A stretch of 64,000 nt of DNA from Sphingobium sp. CR2-8. Lineage in GTDB: Bacteria; Pseudomonadota; Alphaproteobacteria; Sphingomonadales; Sphingomonadaceae. Of this stretch, positions 39,954 through 49,652 are shown piece after piece. The translations under genes were made by a program, and so were the position numbers. The stretch is from NCBI RefSeq assembly GCF_035818615.1, contig NZ_JAYKZY010000002.1, positions 1,986,501 to 2,050,500 on the forward strand, given 5' to 3'. Numbering within the stretch: the first letter of the stretch is position 1; each line of letters opens with the position of its first letter. The notes beneath the pieces were generated by a model, which saw nothing but the letters and a program-made list of their open reading frames with translations, searched no databases and was not told where the DNA came from.

Positions 39954-41672
39954 TCAGGCCTGATCGGCGATATCGCCAACCGCCGCAACCGCCGGAATGG
40001 TGAGCAGGAGGCGGTTAGGCTCGATAGCCAGTCCACCGCCGCAGGTCGCCGCCAATCCCCGGATGAGCCGCAGGGAAAAGCCAAGGCCCAGCAGCGGCCC
40101 ATCGACCCAGTCGCCGCTGGCGTCATAACCCGGATCGAGCAATTGCGCCTCGTCCATCCCGGACAGGGCGGATGGGCGATCGATCGCGAACGCCACGCGC
40201 CCGGCCGCGCCATCCGGCTGGAACCAGCAGGCCCCGGTCACGATGTCGCTCGGCGGCGTAACGGAAATGGCGGTTCGCAGCAGATGCTGGACCATTCGTT
40301 CGCCCTGGACCGGGTCTATCCGCACCTGCGGCAACCCCGGTGCGACAGCGATGTCGACACCTATATCGCCCTGCTCGGCAAAGCGCGTGGCGACCTGCGT
40401 GACCAGAAGGGCCGGGTCGATCAGTTGCGGCACGGTCGCGCCGTCGCCGCGCGATACCCTTGCCGCCAGGTCCAGATCATCGAAGGCCGCGAGCAGGTGG
40501 CGCGCGTCGACGGCGATCTTTCCCGCCATGTCGCGATAGGCGACGCCCGCCGCACCGAACAATTCCTGTTCGATGATTTCCGCAAAGCCCAATATGGCGT
40601 TCAGCGGCGTCCGCAGTTCATGCACCAGTTGGCGCAGCGAATCTGCCGACAGACCCGCAATGGCCATGGATGAGGGCCGGGGTTCGCTGGCGACTTCATG
40701 CAGGAAGGGACGACGGGCCTGCCCGCGATAGCCTTGGAACCGGCCCGAGCGGCTATCGAAATAGGGGGTTGCCGATAACCGCCATTCGCCCGCCATCGCG
40801 CCGCCTACGATGGTATAGCGACCGTTCTGGAAAGCACTGCGGCGCGCGAAGGCGCCTGTGACATGGGCGTCCGGCCCACTGCCGCCTTCCAGCGCGACAT
40901 CGCCCAGGGACAGGCCTATCAAAGCGGCGCGCGGCCCTTGGTCGATCCAGAGGATGACGCCTTCGGCATCGGTCTCGAACGCAAATTCTCGTGGCGCTGG
41001 CGGGGTGTCCGTGTCGGAGTTCGCCGCTTCCAGCGGCTTGCGATTGCTCGTGAAGCGCGCGATCCGATCGACCAGATTGCGGATCTGCCCTTCGTCCGCC
41101 GGTTGCGTGCGGAGCAGTGTGACCGTCGCGGACGCAGCCGCCTCGACCGGTCCCGTGTCGGCGTCCGCTCGCATGTCCGGGGTCAGGATCATGTCGTCGT
41201 CGCCGACCATGTCGCGCCGCACGGTGGACAGGACCAGGTCGTGCGCGCCGAATGCCTCCAGCGCCTTGCGCGTGGCCGGGCCGACATCGCGCCGCCCGCG
41301 CAATACGCCGCGCGCGGTCGGCGTCAGATGCGGGAGCAGGTCGACCCAGGCCGCGTCGGGCAGTTGCGCGCGCGCCGTCGCGGCCGCAGCGATGGCAGGG
41401 CGATCATTGGCGAAGAAAGCGACCAGCCCGGGCGAACGCAAACGGCCACCCAATTCCACGACGGTCGCGATTCGCTGCGTCTCGCTCAACTGCGGTCGCA
41501 GTTGCGACAAGCGGTCGAGCAGAGCGCCCCGCTCCGAAACGGTCATGATCGTCTGGTCGAACCTGTCCCGCTGCGCCATCAGGTCGACGCATTGCCGCCA
41601 CAACGTCACCGCGCCCAGCCCGCTGCGGTCATCGGCCGCCAGCACTGTCTGCAAGAGATCGTTGAAACGCAC
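39954..41672 (-). CDS. PAS-domain sensor histidine kinase with degenerate ATP-binding domain
   Basis: The start is GTG 41672 (GGGGA five bases upstream), giving 572 residues without membrane segments. Order: a helical N-terminal region (1-215); a PAS-like domain (about 228-320, FAFETDAEGVILWIDQGP); HisKA with phospho-acceptor His351 (LVHELRTPLNAILGFAEII); and an ATPase region. In the ATPase region the N-box reads MVQHLLRTAISV, lacking the Mg-binding Asn, and the G1 box DxGxG is replaced by DRPSALSG (498-505), while a G2-like GLGFSLRLI remains. It may have weak or no kinase activity, or act as a phosphatase or scaffold. No response regulator is adjacent. A divergent Lrp gene lies upstream. Confidence 0.8.
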   Translation of the reverse strand: MRFNDLLQTVLAADDRSGLGAVTLWRQCVDLMAQRDRFDQTIMTVSERGALLDRLSQLRPQLSETQRIATVVELGGRLRSPGLVAFFANDRPAIAAAATARAQLPDAAWVDLLPHLTPTARGVLRGRRDVGPATRKALEAFGAHDLVLSTVRRDMVGDDDMILTPDMRADADTGPVEAAASATVTLLRTQPADEGQIRNLVDRIARFTSNRKPLEAANSDTDTPPAPREFAFETDAEGVILWIDQGPRAALIGLSLGDVALEGGSGPDAHVTGAFARRSAFQNGRYTIVGGAMAGEWRLSATPYFDSRSGRFQGYRGQARRPFLHEVASEPRPSSMAIAGLSADSLRQLVHELRTPLNAILGFAEIIEQELFGAAGVAYRDMAGKIAVDARHLLAAFDDLDLAARVSRGDGATVPQLIDPALLVTQVATRFAEQGDIGVDIAVAPGLPQVRIDPVQGERMVQHLLRTAISVTPPSDIVTGACWFQPDGAAGRVAFAIDRPSALSGMDEAQLLDPGYDASGDWVDGPLLGLGFSLRLIRGLAATCGGGLAIEPNRLLLTIPAVAAVGDIADQA

Positions 41673-41874
41673 GAAAATCCCCAATTTATGCGGGTTGAAA
41701 GCTGGTGATCGACACGATGTCGAAGCCGTCGGGATCATCGATAGGCGCTTGGCGCCGAAAGGAAAAGGCCCCCATCCCGCGAACGAAAGCAATCGTCGCA
41801 TAGTGGGACAATTGCAATGCTCTGAAACATTATTATGATGACCCGTACAAACAAGACAGGAAATAAGCGAAATA

Positions 41875-42348
41875 ATGGCCGGTCCCAACATCGACGATAT
41901 CGACATGCATATCCTGGGCGAACTGCAGCAGGACGGCAGGATGACCAATGTGGAATTGGCGCGCAAAGTGGGACTGACCGCACCGCCATGCCTGCGCCGC
42001 GTTCGCGCGCTGGAAGAAGCGGGGGCGATCAAATCCTACCACGCCGTCGTGGACCCGGCGATGCTGGGCTATACGATCACGGTGTTCGCGATGGTCAGCC
42101 TGAAGAGCCAGGCGGAAGCGGACCTCAAGGCGTTCCAGGACCATGTCGCGTCCCTGCCCGAAGTGCGCGAATGCCATATGCTGAACGGTGAAATCGACTT
42201 CATCCTGAAGGTGGTCGCCCCTGACCTCCAAAGCTTCCAGCAATTTCTGACATCGCACCTGACGCCTGCGCCCAATGTCGTGAGCGTCAAGACATCGCTG
42301 ACCATTCGCACGTCGAAAAATCTGCCCGGCGTTCCCCTGCCCGTCTGA
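41875..42348 (+). CDS. Lrp/AsnC-family transcriptional regulator
   Basis: The 157-residue regulator has an N-terminal helix-turn-helix (about 5-55, IDDIDMHILGELQQDGRMTNVELARKVGLTAPPCLRRVRALEEAGAI) and a C-terminal RAM/ligand domain (about 70-150, TVFAMVSLKSQAEADL...GEIDFILKVVAPD). Members bind amino acids and form octamers that wrap DNA. The 202-bp gap shared with the histidine kinase probably holds both promoters; I see no clear operator. Its targets cannot be read from the window. Confidence 0.88.
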   Translation: MAGPNIDDIDMHILGELQQDGRMTNVELARKVGLTAPPCLRRVRALEEAGAIKSYHAVVDPAMLGYTITVFAMVSLKSQAEADLKAFQDHVASLPEVRECHMLNGEIDFILKVVAPDLQSFQQFLTSHLTPAPNVVSVKTSLTIRTSKNLPGVPLPV

Positions 42349-42373
42349 CACATACAGGCAGGGTCTTCCCGGT

Positions 42374-43621
42374 TCAGCCTGCCTTGCGGTCCTGATGATT
42401 GGCCCACAGGGTCCAGAAGCCGGCAATCGCCGTCCAGTTGCCGGTCACCTGCGCCAAGGCGGCCTGCGCATTGGTCAGGTCACCGGACCGCGCCAGCGCC
42501 ACGCCCAGCCGGGCATTGGCGCGGCCCGTGTCGATCCCGCCCTTGGCCAGCGCCAAACGATATTGTTCGGCCGCCTGTGGAAATTGGCTGAGCGAGAAAT
42601 AGCTGTCCGCTACGGCCAGCGCGTCCTTGCCATTGCTGGACGTGGCCGCCTTCTTGGCCTGCGCGGGCAAGGCGGCGATTTCCTTGGTCGCCTTGGGCGT
42701 AACGCTCTTGAGCAACTGGCTCGTCACGCTTTGCGTCGGCGTCAGCTTGCCGGCGCTCCGCCCCGCTTCGATGATCGCCTTCGCCTCCGCATAATAGCCC
42801 GACTTCTCAGCCGCCTGCGCATAATTCTGATAGTCGCGTTCGCTGGCCATCGCCCCGTTCGCCGCCTGGAGGCGATAGAGATCGAGTTGCAGCTGCGGCT
42901 CCAATTCGGCGGCCGACTGGTAATTCACCAGCGCCGATCGCCATTGTTCCTTGCCATTCTGTTGATTTAGCCGTTCCCGATACAGCTGCCCGACCTCGGT
43001 CCAGTCGCCAGCCTGATAAGCCATGGAAATGGCGCGATCGGTCCAGGCGAGCGGCACGGGCTGTCCGGCCGCCTTCTGCTGCGCGATCGCCGCCTGGACG
43101 AAGGGACGCGCTTCCTTGGGCTTGTTGCGGCGCAGGGCGATGTCGGCGCGCAGCATCGTGGCGTCCACGCCGTCATAGCCGAGCGTCTTGGCGTAATCGA
43201 GCTGCGCCGTCGCATCTTGGTAATTGCCGACCGTGTAGGACAGATAGGCCGCGATGAAACGCAGCCTGGGCGCTTCGCCCTTCGGCAGCGCGGATGTCTT
43301 GAACAAGTCGGTCAGCGCGACCCGTTCCGCCTGTACGTCGCGACGTTGCGCCGCGAGTTGGAACCGCAGGCCAGCGGCGATATAGGATTCGAAATCTGTC
43401 GTGGGATTGAGGGCGGCGATACGACCGCTGGCGGTGGCCGTGTCACGCGCCTTGAGCGCTGCCTCGGCCGCCTGGACGTCCGCCCGGAAACCATCCGCCA
43501 ACGCAATCGGCGGGCCTACGACTATGGGCTTTTTCTTGGCGGAAACCGGCGCGGCGATCATGGCGACCGCAACCACCAGCGCCGCCAACGGCAAACGAGA
43601 AACAATCATATTGATACGCAT
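42374..43621 (-). CDS. TPR-like secreted protein
   Basis: The protein of 415 residues starts at ATG 43621 with a signal peptide (IVSRLPLAALVVAVAMIAAPVSA). The mature part is Ala-rich and helical, with repeated 30-40-residue helix pairs such as ADSYFSLSQFPQAAEQYRLALAKGG and ANARLGVALARSGDLTNAQAALAQV that look like tetratricopeptide repeats. It is paralogous to the frameshifted neighbour at 43713, and the two share C-terminal architecture. Both are probably periplasmic scaffold proteins. The specific role is unknown. Confidence 0.75.
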   Translation of the reverse strand: MRINMIVSRLPLAALVVAVAMIAAPVSAKKKPIVVGPPIALADGFRADVQAAEAALKARDTATASGRIAALNPTTDFESYIAAGLRFQLAAQRRDVQAERVALTDLFKTSALPKGEAPRLRFIAAYLSYTVGNYQDATAQLDYAKTLGYDGVDATMLRADIALRRNKPKEARPFVQAAIAQQKAAGQPVPLAWTDRAISMAYQAGDWTEVGQLYRERLNQQNGKEQWRSALVNYQSAAELEPQLQLDLYRLQAANGAMASERDYQNYAQAAEKSGYYAEAKAIIEAGRSAGKLTPTQSVTSQLLKSVTPKATKEIAALPAQAKKAATSSNGKDALAVADSYFSLSQFPQAAEQYRLALAKGGIDTGRANARLGVALARSGDLTNAQAALAQVTGNWTAIAGFWTLWANHQDRKAG

Positions 43622-43653
43622 GGCCGCCCCGGCCTCCCCCAAAACAAATCTTC

Positions 43654-43694
43654 AAAAAAAATAGGCGGAAGCCCCCGACATCAGGGGCTTCCGC
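43654..43694 (-). terminator. rho-independent terminator of the upstream TPR-like gene
   Basis: On the reverse strand an 11-bp stem (GCGGAAGCCCC / GGGGCTTCCGC) with an 8-base loop is followed by TA and then a T-run. It lies 19 bp after the stop at 43713. Confidence 0.85.
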
Positions 43695-43712
43695 GCCAAC
43701 AGGTTCAGGCGA

Positions 43713-44988
43713 TCAGGCGCCCTTGGTGCTGAGATAGGCGAGCCACAGGCCAGCGACCTGCTTGCGCGATCCGCCCTGCACTGCTTCGAACGCAGCCTTC
43801 GCACCGGCATTGTCGCCAGCCAGCGTCTTGGCGATGCCCAGGCGGCTATTGACTTCGTCGGCGTCGACGCCGCCCTTCTGCTTGGCCAGTTCGAACATGG
43901 CGACAGCCTTGGCATAATCGCCATAGCCCAGATAAGCGTCGGCGGTGGCCGCCGCGATCTTGCCATTGGCAGCCTTCTTCGCGTCGGCTTCGGCCGCACC
44001 CAGCGTGCTCTTGTCGCCCGCGATCTTAGCTACCGCAGGCTGATATATGTCGCCACCGGCGCTCGCGTTCAGCACGCCCTTCGACCGGCCCTTGTCGATC
44101 ACCGACTTCACTTCGCCATAGATGCCGGTCTTCGACGCCATCTCAGCATATTCGGTATAGTCGGCCGCGATCACCAGACCGTCGGAGGCACCCAGAAGGC
44201 GCAGCACGTCAAGATTTCTCGCGGTTGGAAATGGTGGGGTTCGCGCGCTGGAACAGGCGCACGAGCGTACGGAGATTCTGCCCGCTCGGTTCCGCCTGAT
44301 AGGCCCATTTTGCCCATTCGGTGACTTCGGGCAATTTGGCGGCTTCCGCGCGGCTGACGCCGATGGCATACCATTGGGCCGGCGGCTGCTGGCCCGCCGC
44401 CTTCATGGCGTCCGCGCCCGCTTTCAACGCGGCCAGACCCTTCTGGTTGAAGCCACGAGCCGGTTCCGCCGATCCGTTGGCAGTGCCCGCCTTGCCGAAA
44501 TAGGCCTGGGCCAAAGTCGGCTGCACCGATTCCGCCTTGTAGCCAGCAGCCAGGGCCGCTTCGGCACGCTGGATGGCGACGTCGTAATTCTTGGCGGCCA
44601 TCGCCTGGTCGGCGGCGATCGCGTTGAACTGACCAGCCTGTTCGGGCGGCGTCAGGCCGCTATCCAGCATCTGGTTCAGCGCTTCGCCTTGCAGCGCGGT
44701 GTCCTTCGATGCGATCGAGGTGTTCAGCTTGATCGCGCCGATCTGATATTTGTCGTCGTTGGACGTCGCCTTGCTGTCCGCTTCCGCCAGGGCGGCCTTG
44801 GCGCCGGCGAAATCCTGCGCTTCTGCGGCCTTCTGCGCAGTCTGCAATGCCTTGATGACGTCGGGCGAGACGTTGAGTTTCGGTCCGGCCTTCTTCTCTT
44901 CCTTCTTCGCGGCAAAGGCGGGGGCGCAAACGGCGCCGCTCGTCATCGCCAGAGCCAAAGCGAGCGCCACCGGGGTAACAAAACGCAT
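43713..44988 (-). pseudogene. TPR-like secreted protein, interrupted by a one-base frameshift
   Basis: Start ATG 44988 (AAGGAG nine bases upstream) opens a protein with signal peptide VALALALAMTSGAVCAPAFA. It reads cleanly through TPR-like helices to LFQRANPTISNRE and then meets TGA at 44209. The continuation LDVLRLLGASDGLVIAADYTEYAEMASKTG is in another frame and runs to 43713 (...GLWLAYLSTKGA). Dropping one T from TTT at 44215-44217 (plus strand) fuses them as NRENLDVL, giving a protein of about 424 residues, paralogous to the gene at 42374. Codon usage on both sides is normal, so this is a very recent mutation or a sequencing error. Confidence 0.75.
44215..44217. other. probable one-base insertion (frameshift point)
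   Basis: The coding strand reads GAGAAATCTTGAC; removing one A gives GAGAATCTTGAC and restores the frame. The repaired form contains GAATC (GANTC), as at 2391-2393. Confidence 0.6.
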
Positions 44989-45265
44989 GATCCTTATCTC
45001 CTTTGCGCGCCTGCTGGGCAACAACAGGCGTCGTTTCGCGGTTGTGCGCCGATTAGGGGGCGGCGCGTGAACGGGCATTGAACAGCCTAAATCGTCGGAA
45101 TTTGCAACCCTCATGCGCCCGGTTCGTTCCGTTCGCGAACTTATCCCGGCGGCATAACCCCTGCGCTGCACGTGCGGGCCCGTGTGCCTGCGCGAGGGGT
45201 GACAGATTTGTTTCGCTCGGCTAGGGGTTGAGCAACAGAAATCCATCCTGAAAAAGAGAATCGCA

Positions 45266-47944
45266 TTGACCGACGAGACTGTCCTCGCCGACCCTTCGGA
45301 CATCAGCCCCATCTCCATCGTCGACGAGATGAAGGCCAGCTATCTCGACTATGCCATGTCCGTCATCGTGGCCCGCGCCCTGCCGGACGTGCGCGACGGG
45401 TTGAAGCCGGTCCATCGCCGCATTCTCTTCTCCGCCCAGGAATCGGGCTTCGTTTACAACCGCCCCTATCGCAAGTCCGCCCGACTGGTCGGTGAGGTCA
45501 TGGGTAAATATCACCCCCATGGCGACAGCTCGATCTACGACGCCTTGGCCCGCATGACGCAGGACTGGTCGATGCGCGTGCCGCTGATCGACGGTCAGGG
45601 TAACTTCGGTTCCATGGACCCCGATCCGCCAGCGGCCATGCGTTACACAGAAGCGCGCCTGGCGAAGGTCGCGACCGCGCTGCTAGACGACCTGGACAAG
45701 GACACGGTCGACTTCACGCCCAACTATGACGCGTCGGAGAGCGAGCCGCAGGTATTGCCCGCGCGTTTCCCCAACCTGCTGGTCAATGGCGCTGGCGGCA
45801 TCGCGGTGGGCATGGCGACCAACATCCCGCCGCATAACCTTGGCGAAGTGTTGCGCGCCTGCCTCGCCTATATCGACAATCCCGGCATCACGACGGACGA
45901 ACTGATCGCCATCGTCCCCGGCCCCGATTTCCCCACCGCGCCGCTGATCCTGGGCCAGTCGGGCGCACGCAGCGCCTATCACACCGGACGCGGCTCCATC
46001 ATGATGCGTTCGCGCCATGTGGTCGAAAGCGGACGCGGTGACCGTGAATCCATCGTCCTGACCGCCATTCCCTATCAGGTCGGCAAGAACGGCCTCGTTG
46101 AAAAGATCGCCGAAGCCGCCAAGGACAAGCGGATCGAGGGCATCAGCGACATTCGCGACGAATCCAGCCGCGAAGGCGTGCGGATCGTCATGGACCTGAA
46201 GCGCGACGCGACGCCGGAAGTCGTCCTCAACCAGCTCTGGCGCAACACGCCTGCCCAATCGAGCTTCCCCGCCAACATGCTCGCCATCCGTGGCGGCCGC
46301 CCCGAACTGCTGGGCCTGCGCGAGATCATCGAGGCCTTCGTCAAGTTCCGGGAAGAGGTCATTACCCGCCGTACCAAGTTCGAACTGAACAAGGCGCGCG
46401 ACCGGGCGCATATCTTGCTGGGTCTGGTCGTCGCCGTCAGCAATCTGGACGAGATGGTCAAGATCATCCGGGGGTCGTCCAGCCCCGCCGAAGCGCGCGA
46501 AAAGCTGCTGGCCCGCGAATGGCCGATCGGTGAAATCGCCCCCTATCTGCGTCTGGTCGAAGCGATCGAGACGGATGTCCATGGCGACGTCTACAAGCTG
46601 TCGGACATTCAGGTTCGCGCAATCCTGGACCTGCGTCTGCATCGCCTGACCGCGCTGGGCCGCGACGAGATCGGCAAGGAACTGGCCGAACTGGCCGAGG
46701 CGATCGCCGAATATCTCGCCATCCTGGGCGACCGGGTGAAGCTCTATGCGGTGATGCGCGAAGAGCTGGAGGCGATCGAAAAGGAATTTGCGACGCCGCG
46801 CCTGTCGGAGATCACCGCCGCCGCCGACGGGATCGAGGACGAGGATCTGATCGAACGCGAAGACATGGTCGTCACCGTCACGGTGCAGGGCTATATCAAG
46901 CGCACCCCGCTCGAAAGCTTCCGCGCCCAGGCGCGCGGCGGCAAGGGGCGGTCGGGCATGGCGACCAAGGATGAGGACGCCGTCACCGAAATGTTCGTGA
47001 CGTCGACCCATACGCCGGTGCTGTTCTTCTCCACCGCCGGCAAGGTTTACCGCATGAAGGTGTGGCGCCTGCCCGAAGGTGGTCCTGCGACGCGCGGTCG
47101 GCCGATGGTCAACCTGCTGCCGCTGGGTCCGGGCGAAACCATCCGCACCGTCCTGCCGCTGCCCGAGGATGAGGATAGCTGGAAAGACCTGCACGTCATG
47201 TTTGCGACAGCGAACGGGACAGTGCGTCGCAACAGCATGGACGCCTTTGCCAATGTGCCGAGCAACGGCAAGCTGGCGATGCGCTTCGACGAAGGCAGCG
47301 ACGATCGCCTGATCGGCGTCGCGCTATTGACCGAAGAGGACGACGTGCTGCTCGCCACGCGGCAGGGCAAGGCGATCCGCTTCGCCGCCACCGACGTGCG
47401 CGAGTTCCAGAGCCGCACGTCGACCGGCGTGCGCGGCATGACGCTCAAGGACGACGACGAAGTGATTTCGCTGTCGATCCTCAAGGGCTTCGACGCCACC
47501 CCGGACGAGCGCGAAGCCTATCTGCGCGCCGCGCCGTGGAAGGATAATGACGCGGAATCGACCCTGCCTGCCGAACGGGCCGCGCAATTTGCGGCGGCGG
47601 AGCAGTTCATCCTGACCGTCTGCACCAACGGCTATGGCAAGCTGTCCTCCGCCTATGACTATCGCCGCACCGGGCGTGGTGGTCAGGGCATCACAAACAT
47701 CGACAATATCGCCCGCAACGGTAAAGTCGTCGCCAGCTTCTCCGCGACGCAGGCCAATCAGCTGATGCTGGTCACCGACCAGGCGAAGCTGATCCGGATG
47801 GGCCTCGACAGCCTGCGCGTCATCAGCCGCAATTCGGCGGGCGTCCGCCTGTTCGACGTCGCCAAGGACGAGCATGTCGTCAGCGCCGCCCGGATCGACG
47901 AAAGCGAAAACGCGCCCGATGCAGAAACCCCGCCCGAGGCATGA
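45266..47944 (+). CDS. gyrA: DNA gyrase subunit A
   Basis: The 892-residue subunit starts at TTG 45266 and reads [45 protein letters not shown], the expected GyrA N-terminus; no ATG fits. The breakage-reunion domain has catalytic Tyr127 ([10 protein letters not shown]). The quinolone-resistance region [11 protein letters not shown] keeps Ser88 and Asp92, equivalent to E. coli Ser83 and Asp87, so no classical resistance change is present. The C-terminal beta-pinwheel carries QARGGKG in place of the QRRGGKG gyrase box and an acidic tail. With GyrB (not in the window) it introduces negative supercoils. DUF952 overlaps its end by 4 bases. Confidence 0.95.
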   Translation: MTDETVLADPSDISPISIVDEMKASYLDYAMSVIVARALPDVRDGLKPVHRRILFSAQESGFVYNRPYRKSARLVGEVMGKYHPHGDSSIYDALARMTQDWSMRVPLIDGQGNFGSMDPDPPAAMRYTEARLAKVATALLDDLDKDTVDFTPNYDASESEPQVLPARFPNLLVNGAGGIAVGMATNIPPHNLGEVLRACLAYIDNPGITTDELIAIVPGPDFPTAPLILGQSGARSAYHTGRGSIMMRSRHVVESGRGDRESIVLTAIPYQVGKNGLVEKIAEAAKDKRIEGISDIRDESSREGVRIVMDLKRDATPEVVLNQLWRNTPAQSSFPANMLAIRGGRPELLGLREIIEAFVKFREEVITRRTKFELNKARDRAHILLGLVVAVSNLDEMVKIIRGSSSPAEAREKLLAREWPIGEIAPYLRLVEAIETDVHGDVYKLSDIQVRAILDLRLHRLTALGRDEIGKELAELAEAIAEYLAILGDRVKLYAVMREELEAIEKEFATPRLSEITAAADGIEDEDLIEREDMVVTVTVQGYIKRTPLESFRAQARGGKGRSGMATKDEDAVTEMFVTSTHTPVLFFSTAGKVYRMKVWRLPEGGPATRGRPMVNLLPLGPGETIRTVLPLPEDEDSWKDLHVMFATANGTVRRNSMDAFANVPSNGKLAMRFDEGSDDRLIGVALLTEEDDVLLATRQGKAIRFAATDVREFQSRTSTGVRGMTLKDDDEVISLSILKGFDATPDEREAYLRAAPWKDNDAESTLPAERAAQFAAAEQFILTVCTNGYGKLSSAYDYRRTGRGGQGITNIDNIARNGKVVASFSATQANQLMLVTDQAKLIRMGLDSLRVISRNSAGVRLFDVAKDEHVVSAARIDESENAPDAETPPEA

Positions 47945-48288
47945 GCGATCTATTCGCCTACAAGGTGCTGACGGCAGCGCAATATGACCAGTTCAAGGCC
48001 GACGGCGTGTTCCAGGGCGCGCCGATCGACCTGAGCGACGGCTATATCCATATGTCGACCCGCGATCAGGCGGCCGAAACGGTCGCCAAGCATTTCGCGG
48101 GACAGGACCGGCTGGTCATGCTGATGATCGATCTCGCCCCCTTTGGCGATGCGGTGAAATGGGAAGAGTCGCGCGGCGGTGCGCTCTTCCCGCACCTCTA
48201 TGGCGATCTGCCGATGCGTGCGGTGGCCGGGAAGGTCGTGCTGCGTATCGGCGACGATGGTCGGCATCTATTCCCGGCGGGTTTTTGA
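47941..48288 (+). CDS. DUF952 family protein
   Basis: The 115-residue protein starts at ATG 47941 inside the gyrA stop. It contains FAYKVLTAAQYDQFKADGVFQGAPIDLSDGYIHMSTRDQAAETVAKHFAGQ and a late GALFPHLYGDLP, both characteristic of DUF952, a small fold of unknown biochemical function related to the ART-like DUF family. The overlap suggests translational coupling with gyrA. No function is proposed. Confidence 0.85.
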   Translation: MSDLFAYKVLTAAQYDQFKADGVFQGAPIDLSDGYIHMSTRDQAAETVAKHFAGQDRLVMLMIDLAPFGDAVKWEESRGGALFPHLYGDLPMRAVAGKVVLRIGDDGRHLFPAGF

Positions 48289-48474
48289 CCGAAAGCTCGC
48301 TCTGCGGTGCCTGTCCTACTGGCGGGAAGCAGGATAGACCCTGACAGTCTCGTTATACACGCAGCGACTCGTTAGAAAATTTCCTACTTTTGTTTCGAAA
48401 TTTCAAAATGTGCGGGAAATGTGTGAAGTTAAGCGTCACCGCCGGGCGTCTGCCAAAGATCAAACCGGCGTCAT

Positions 48475-49596
48475 CTACAGGCGGCATCGCGCCATATTCA
48501 CCACCCTGCCACGCCTGACCCGATAGTCCCATCCGCCCCATCGGATGCGGTTCGATGTCGCCGCCATCAGTTGCACCGCCAGATGCGCCCATGTCACCGC
48601 GAACGGCGCGACGATATCCCAGCTTAGCGATCGCCCTGCGCGTTCGGCCTGCTCCGACTCCAGCACCGAAGCAACGATCCGCCGCCGCACCAGCGCCCGG
48701 CTCCACGCCGCGCCATAGCCGATCGCGATGCCGCCCCAGCCACCCCAGCCCAGCGCCCAGAGCCACGCCCCCGCCTGCACCGCCACCACAACCGTCGCCA
48801 GCGCCCACATGCCGACACTGTTGGTGACGATGTGCCGATATTGGCGGACACCGAAGCCCAACAGATCGCCCGTCGATCCTGCCAGCGGGCTGGCGACCAG
48901 CAGGTCGCGCACGGGACGCAGACGCAGCTTCGCCCGCCATCCGGCCAGGCCGATCGTCATATCGTCGGACAATCGACCCGCCAGCGCCTCGTCCAGGTCC
49001 AGCCGCTCCGCCACGTCGCGGGTCAGCGCCATCGCGCCACCCCAGGGCATCGTCGCGCTGGCGGACCGCGGAAGCGTCGCCAACTGCATCTCCACCGCGC
49101 CGACCAGCGCCGCCATAACGCCCGGCCCCGGCAGCAACAGCCGATAGCCTGTCGCTATATCCGCTTTCCCGCGCACCAGCGGGAAGAGCAGGCGTCCAAC
49201 CAGTCGTACGGGCGGCTCAATGTCCGCGTCGATGAACAGCAGATAGCGATCGTCCGGCCGCAAGGCGCGCAGTGCAGCGCGCAGCTTATGCACCTTCTGC
49301 CCTTCATCCTGCGCCACGCCCGCCGCGACGCGTTGCACCCAGTCCCCCTCTCCCCCCGCCAGCGCATCCGCCGCCGGGCAGGCCCCCGATGTCGCGATCA
49401 GCAGGCGAAAGGGCACGCTTTGGGCCTTCAATCGGGCGATCAGGGCCGCGCCGCCATCCCAATCATCGCGAACGCTCAGGATCACGACCACGCCATCGGG
49501 CGCTTCCTGTCTGCGATCGGCCGGCAGGTTGCGCCAATAGTTGACGACACCCAGCACGGTCAGCGCCTGCAACCCGAACCAGACCCAAAGCATCAT
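48475..49596 (-). CDS. family 2/21-like glycosyltransferase, membrane-bound
   Basis: The protein of 373 residues starts at ATG 49596. It has an N-terminal membrane segment (LWVWFGLQALTVLGVVNYW), a catalytic domain with YLLFIDADIEPP (DxD at 123-125), an acidic pair in RLSDDMTIGL, and RQYRHI in the position of the QxxRW motif. It ends with two or three C-terminal membrane segments. This arrangement resembles ceramide glucosyltransferases (GT21) and hopanoid HpnI, fitting the glycosphingolipid envelope of sphingomonads. It lies head-to-head with an LpxL-type acyltransferase, 56 bp apart. The acceptor is an inference. Confidence 0.75.
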   Translation of the reverse strand: MMLWVWFGLQALTVLGVVNYWRNLPADRRQEAPDGVVVILSVRDDWDGGAALIARLKAQSVPFRLLIATSGACPAADALAGGEGDWVQRVAAGVAQDEGQKVHKLRAALRALRPDDRYLLFIDADIEPPVRLVGRLLFPLVRGKADIATGYRLLLPGPGVMAALVGAVEMQLATLPRSASATMPWGGAMALTRDVAERLDLDEALAGRLSDDMTIGLAGWRAKLRLRPVRDLLVASPLAGSTGDLLGFGVRQYRHIVTNSVGMWALATVVVAVQAGAWLWALGWGGWGGIAIGYGAAWSRALVRRRIVASVLESEQAERAGRSLSWDIVAPFAVTWAHLAVQLMAATSNRIRWGGWDYRVRRGRVVNMARCRL

Positions 49597-49652
49597 CACA
49601 AGCGCGCGCACCCTCTTTACCGTCTCGGCCGCTGCTGTATGACGCTTGGCCG

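Noticed and set aside
42356..42384. AGGCAGG/CCTGCCT hairpin between the lrp and TPR-like genes
   Set aside because: The stem is only 7 bp with a 15-base loop, there is no T-run, and it overlaps a coding end. It is too weak to call a terminator.
45520..45560. Quinolone-resistance change in gyrA
   Set aside because: Ser88 and Asp92 (E. coli Ser83 and Asp87) are the sensitive-type residues.
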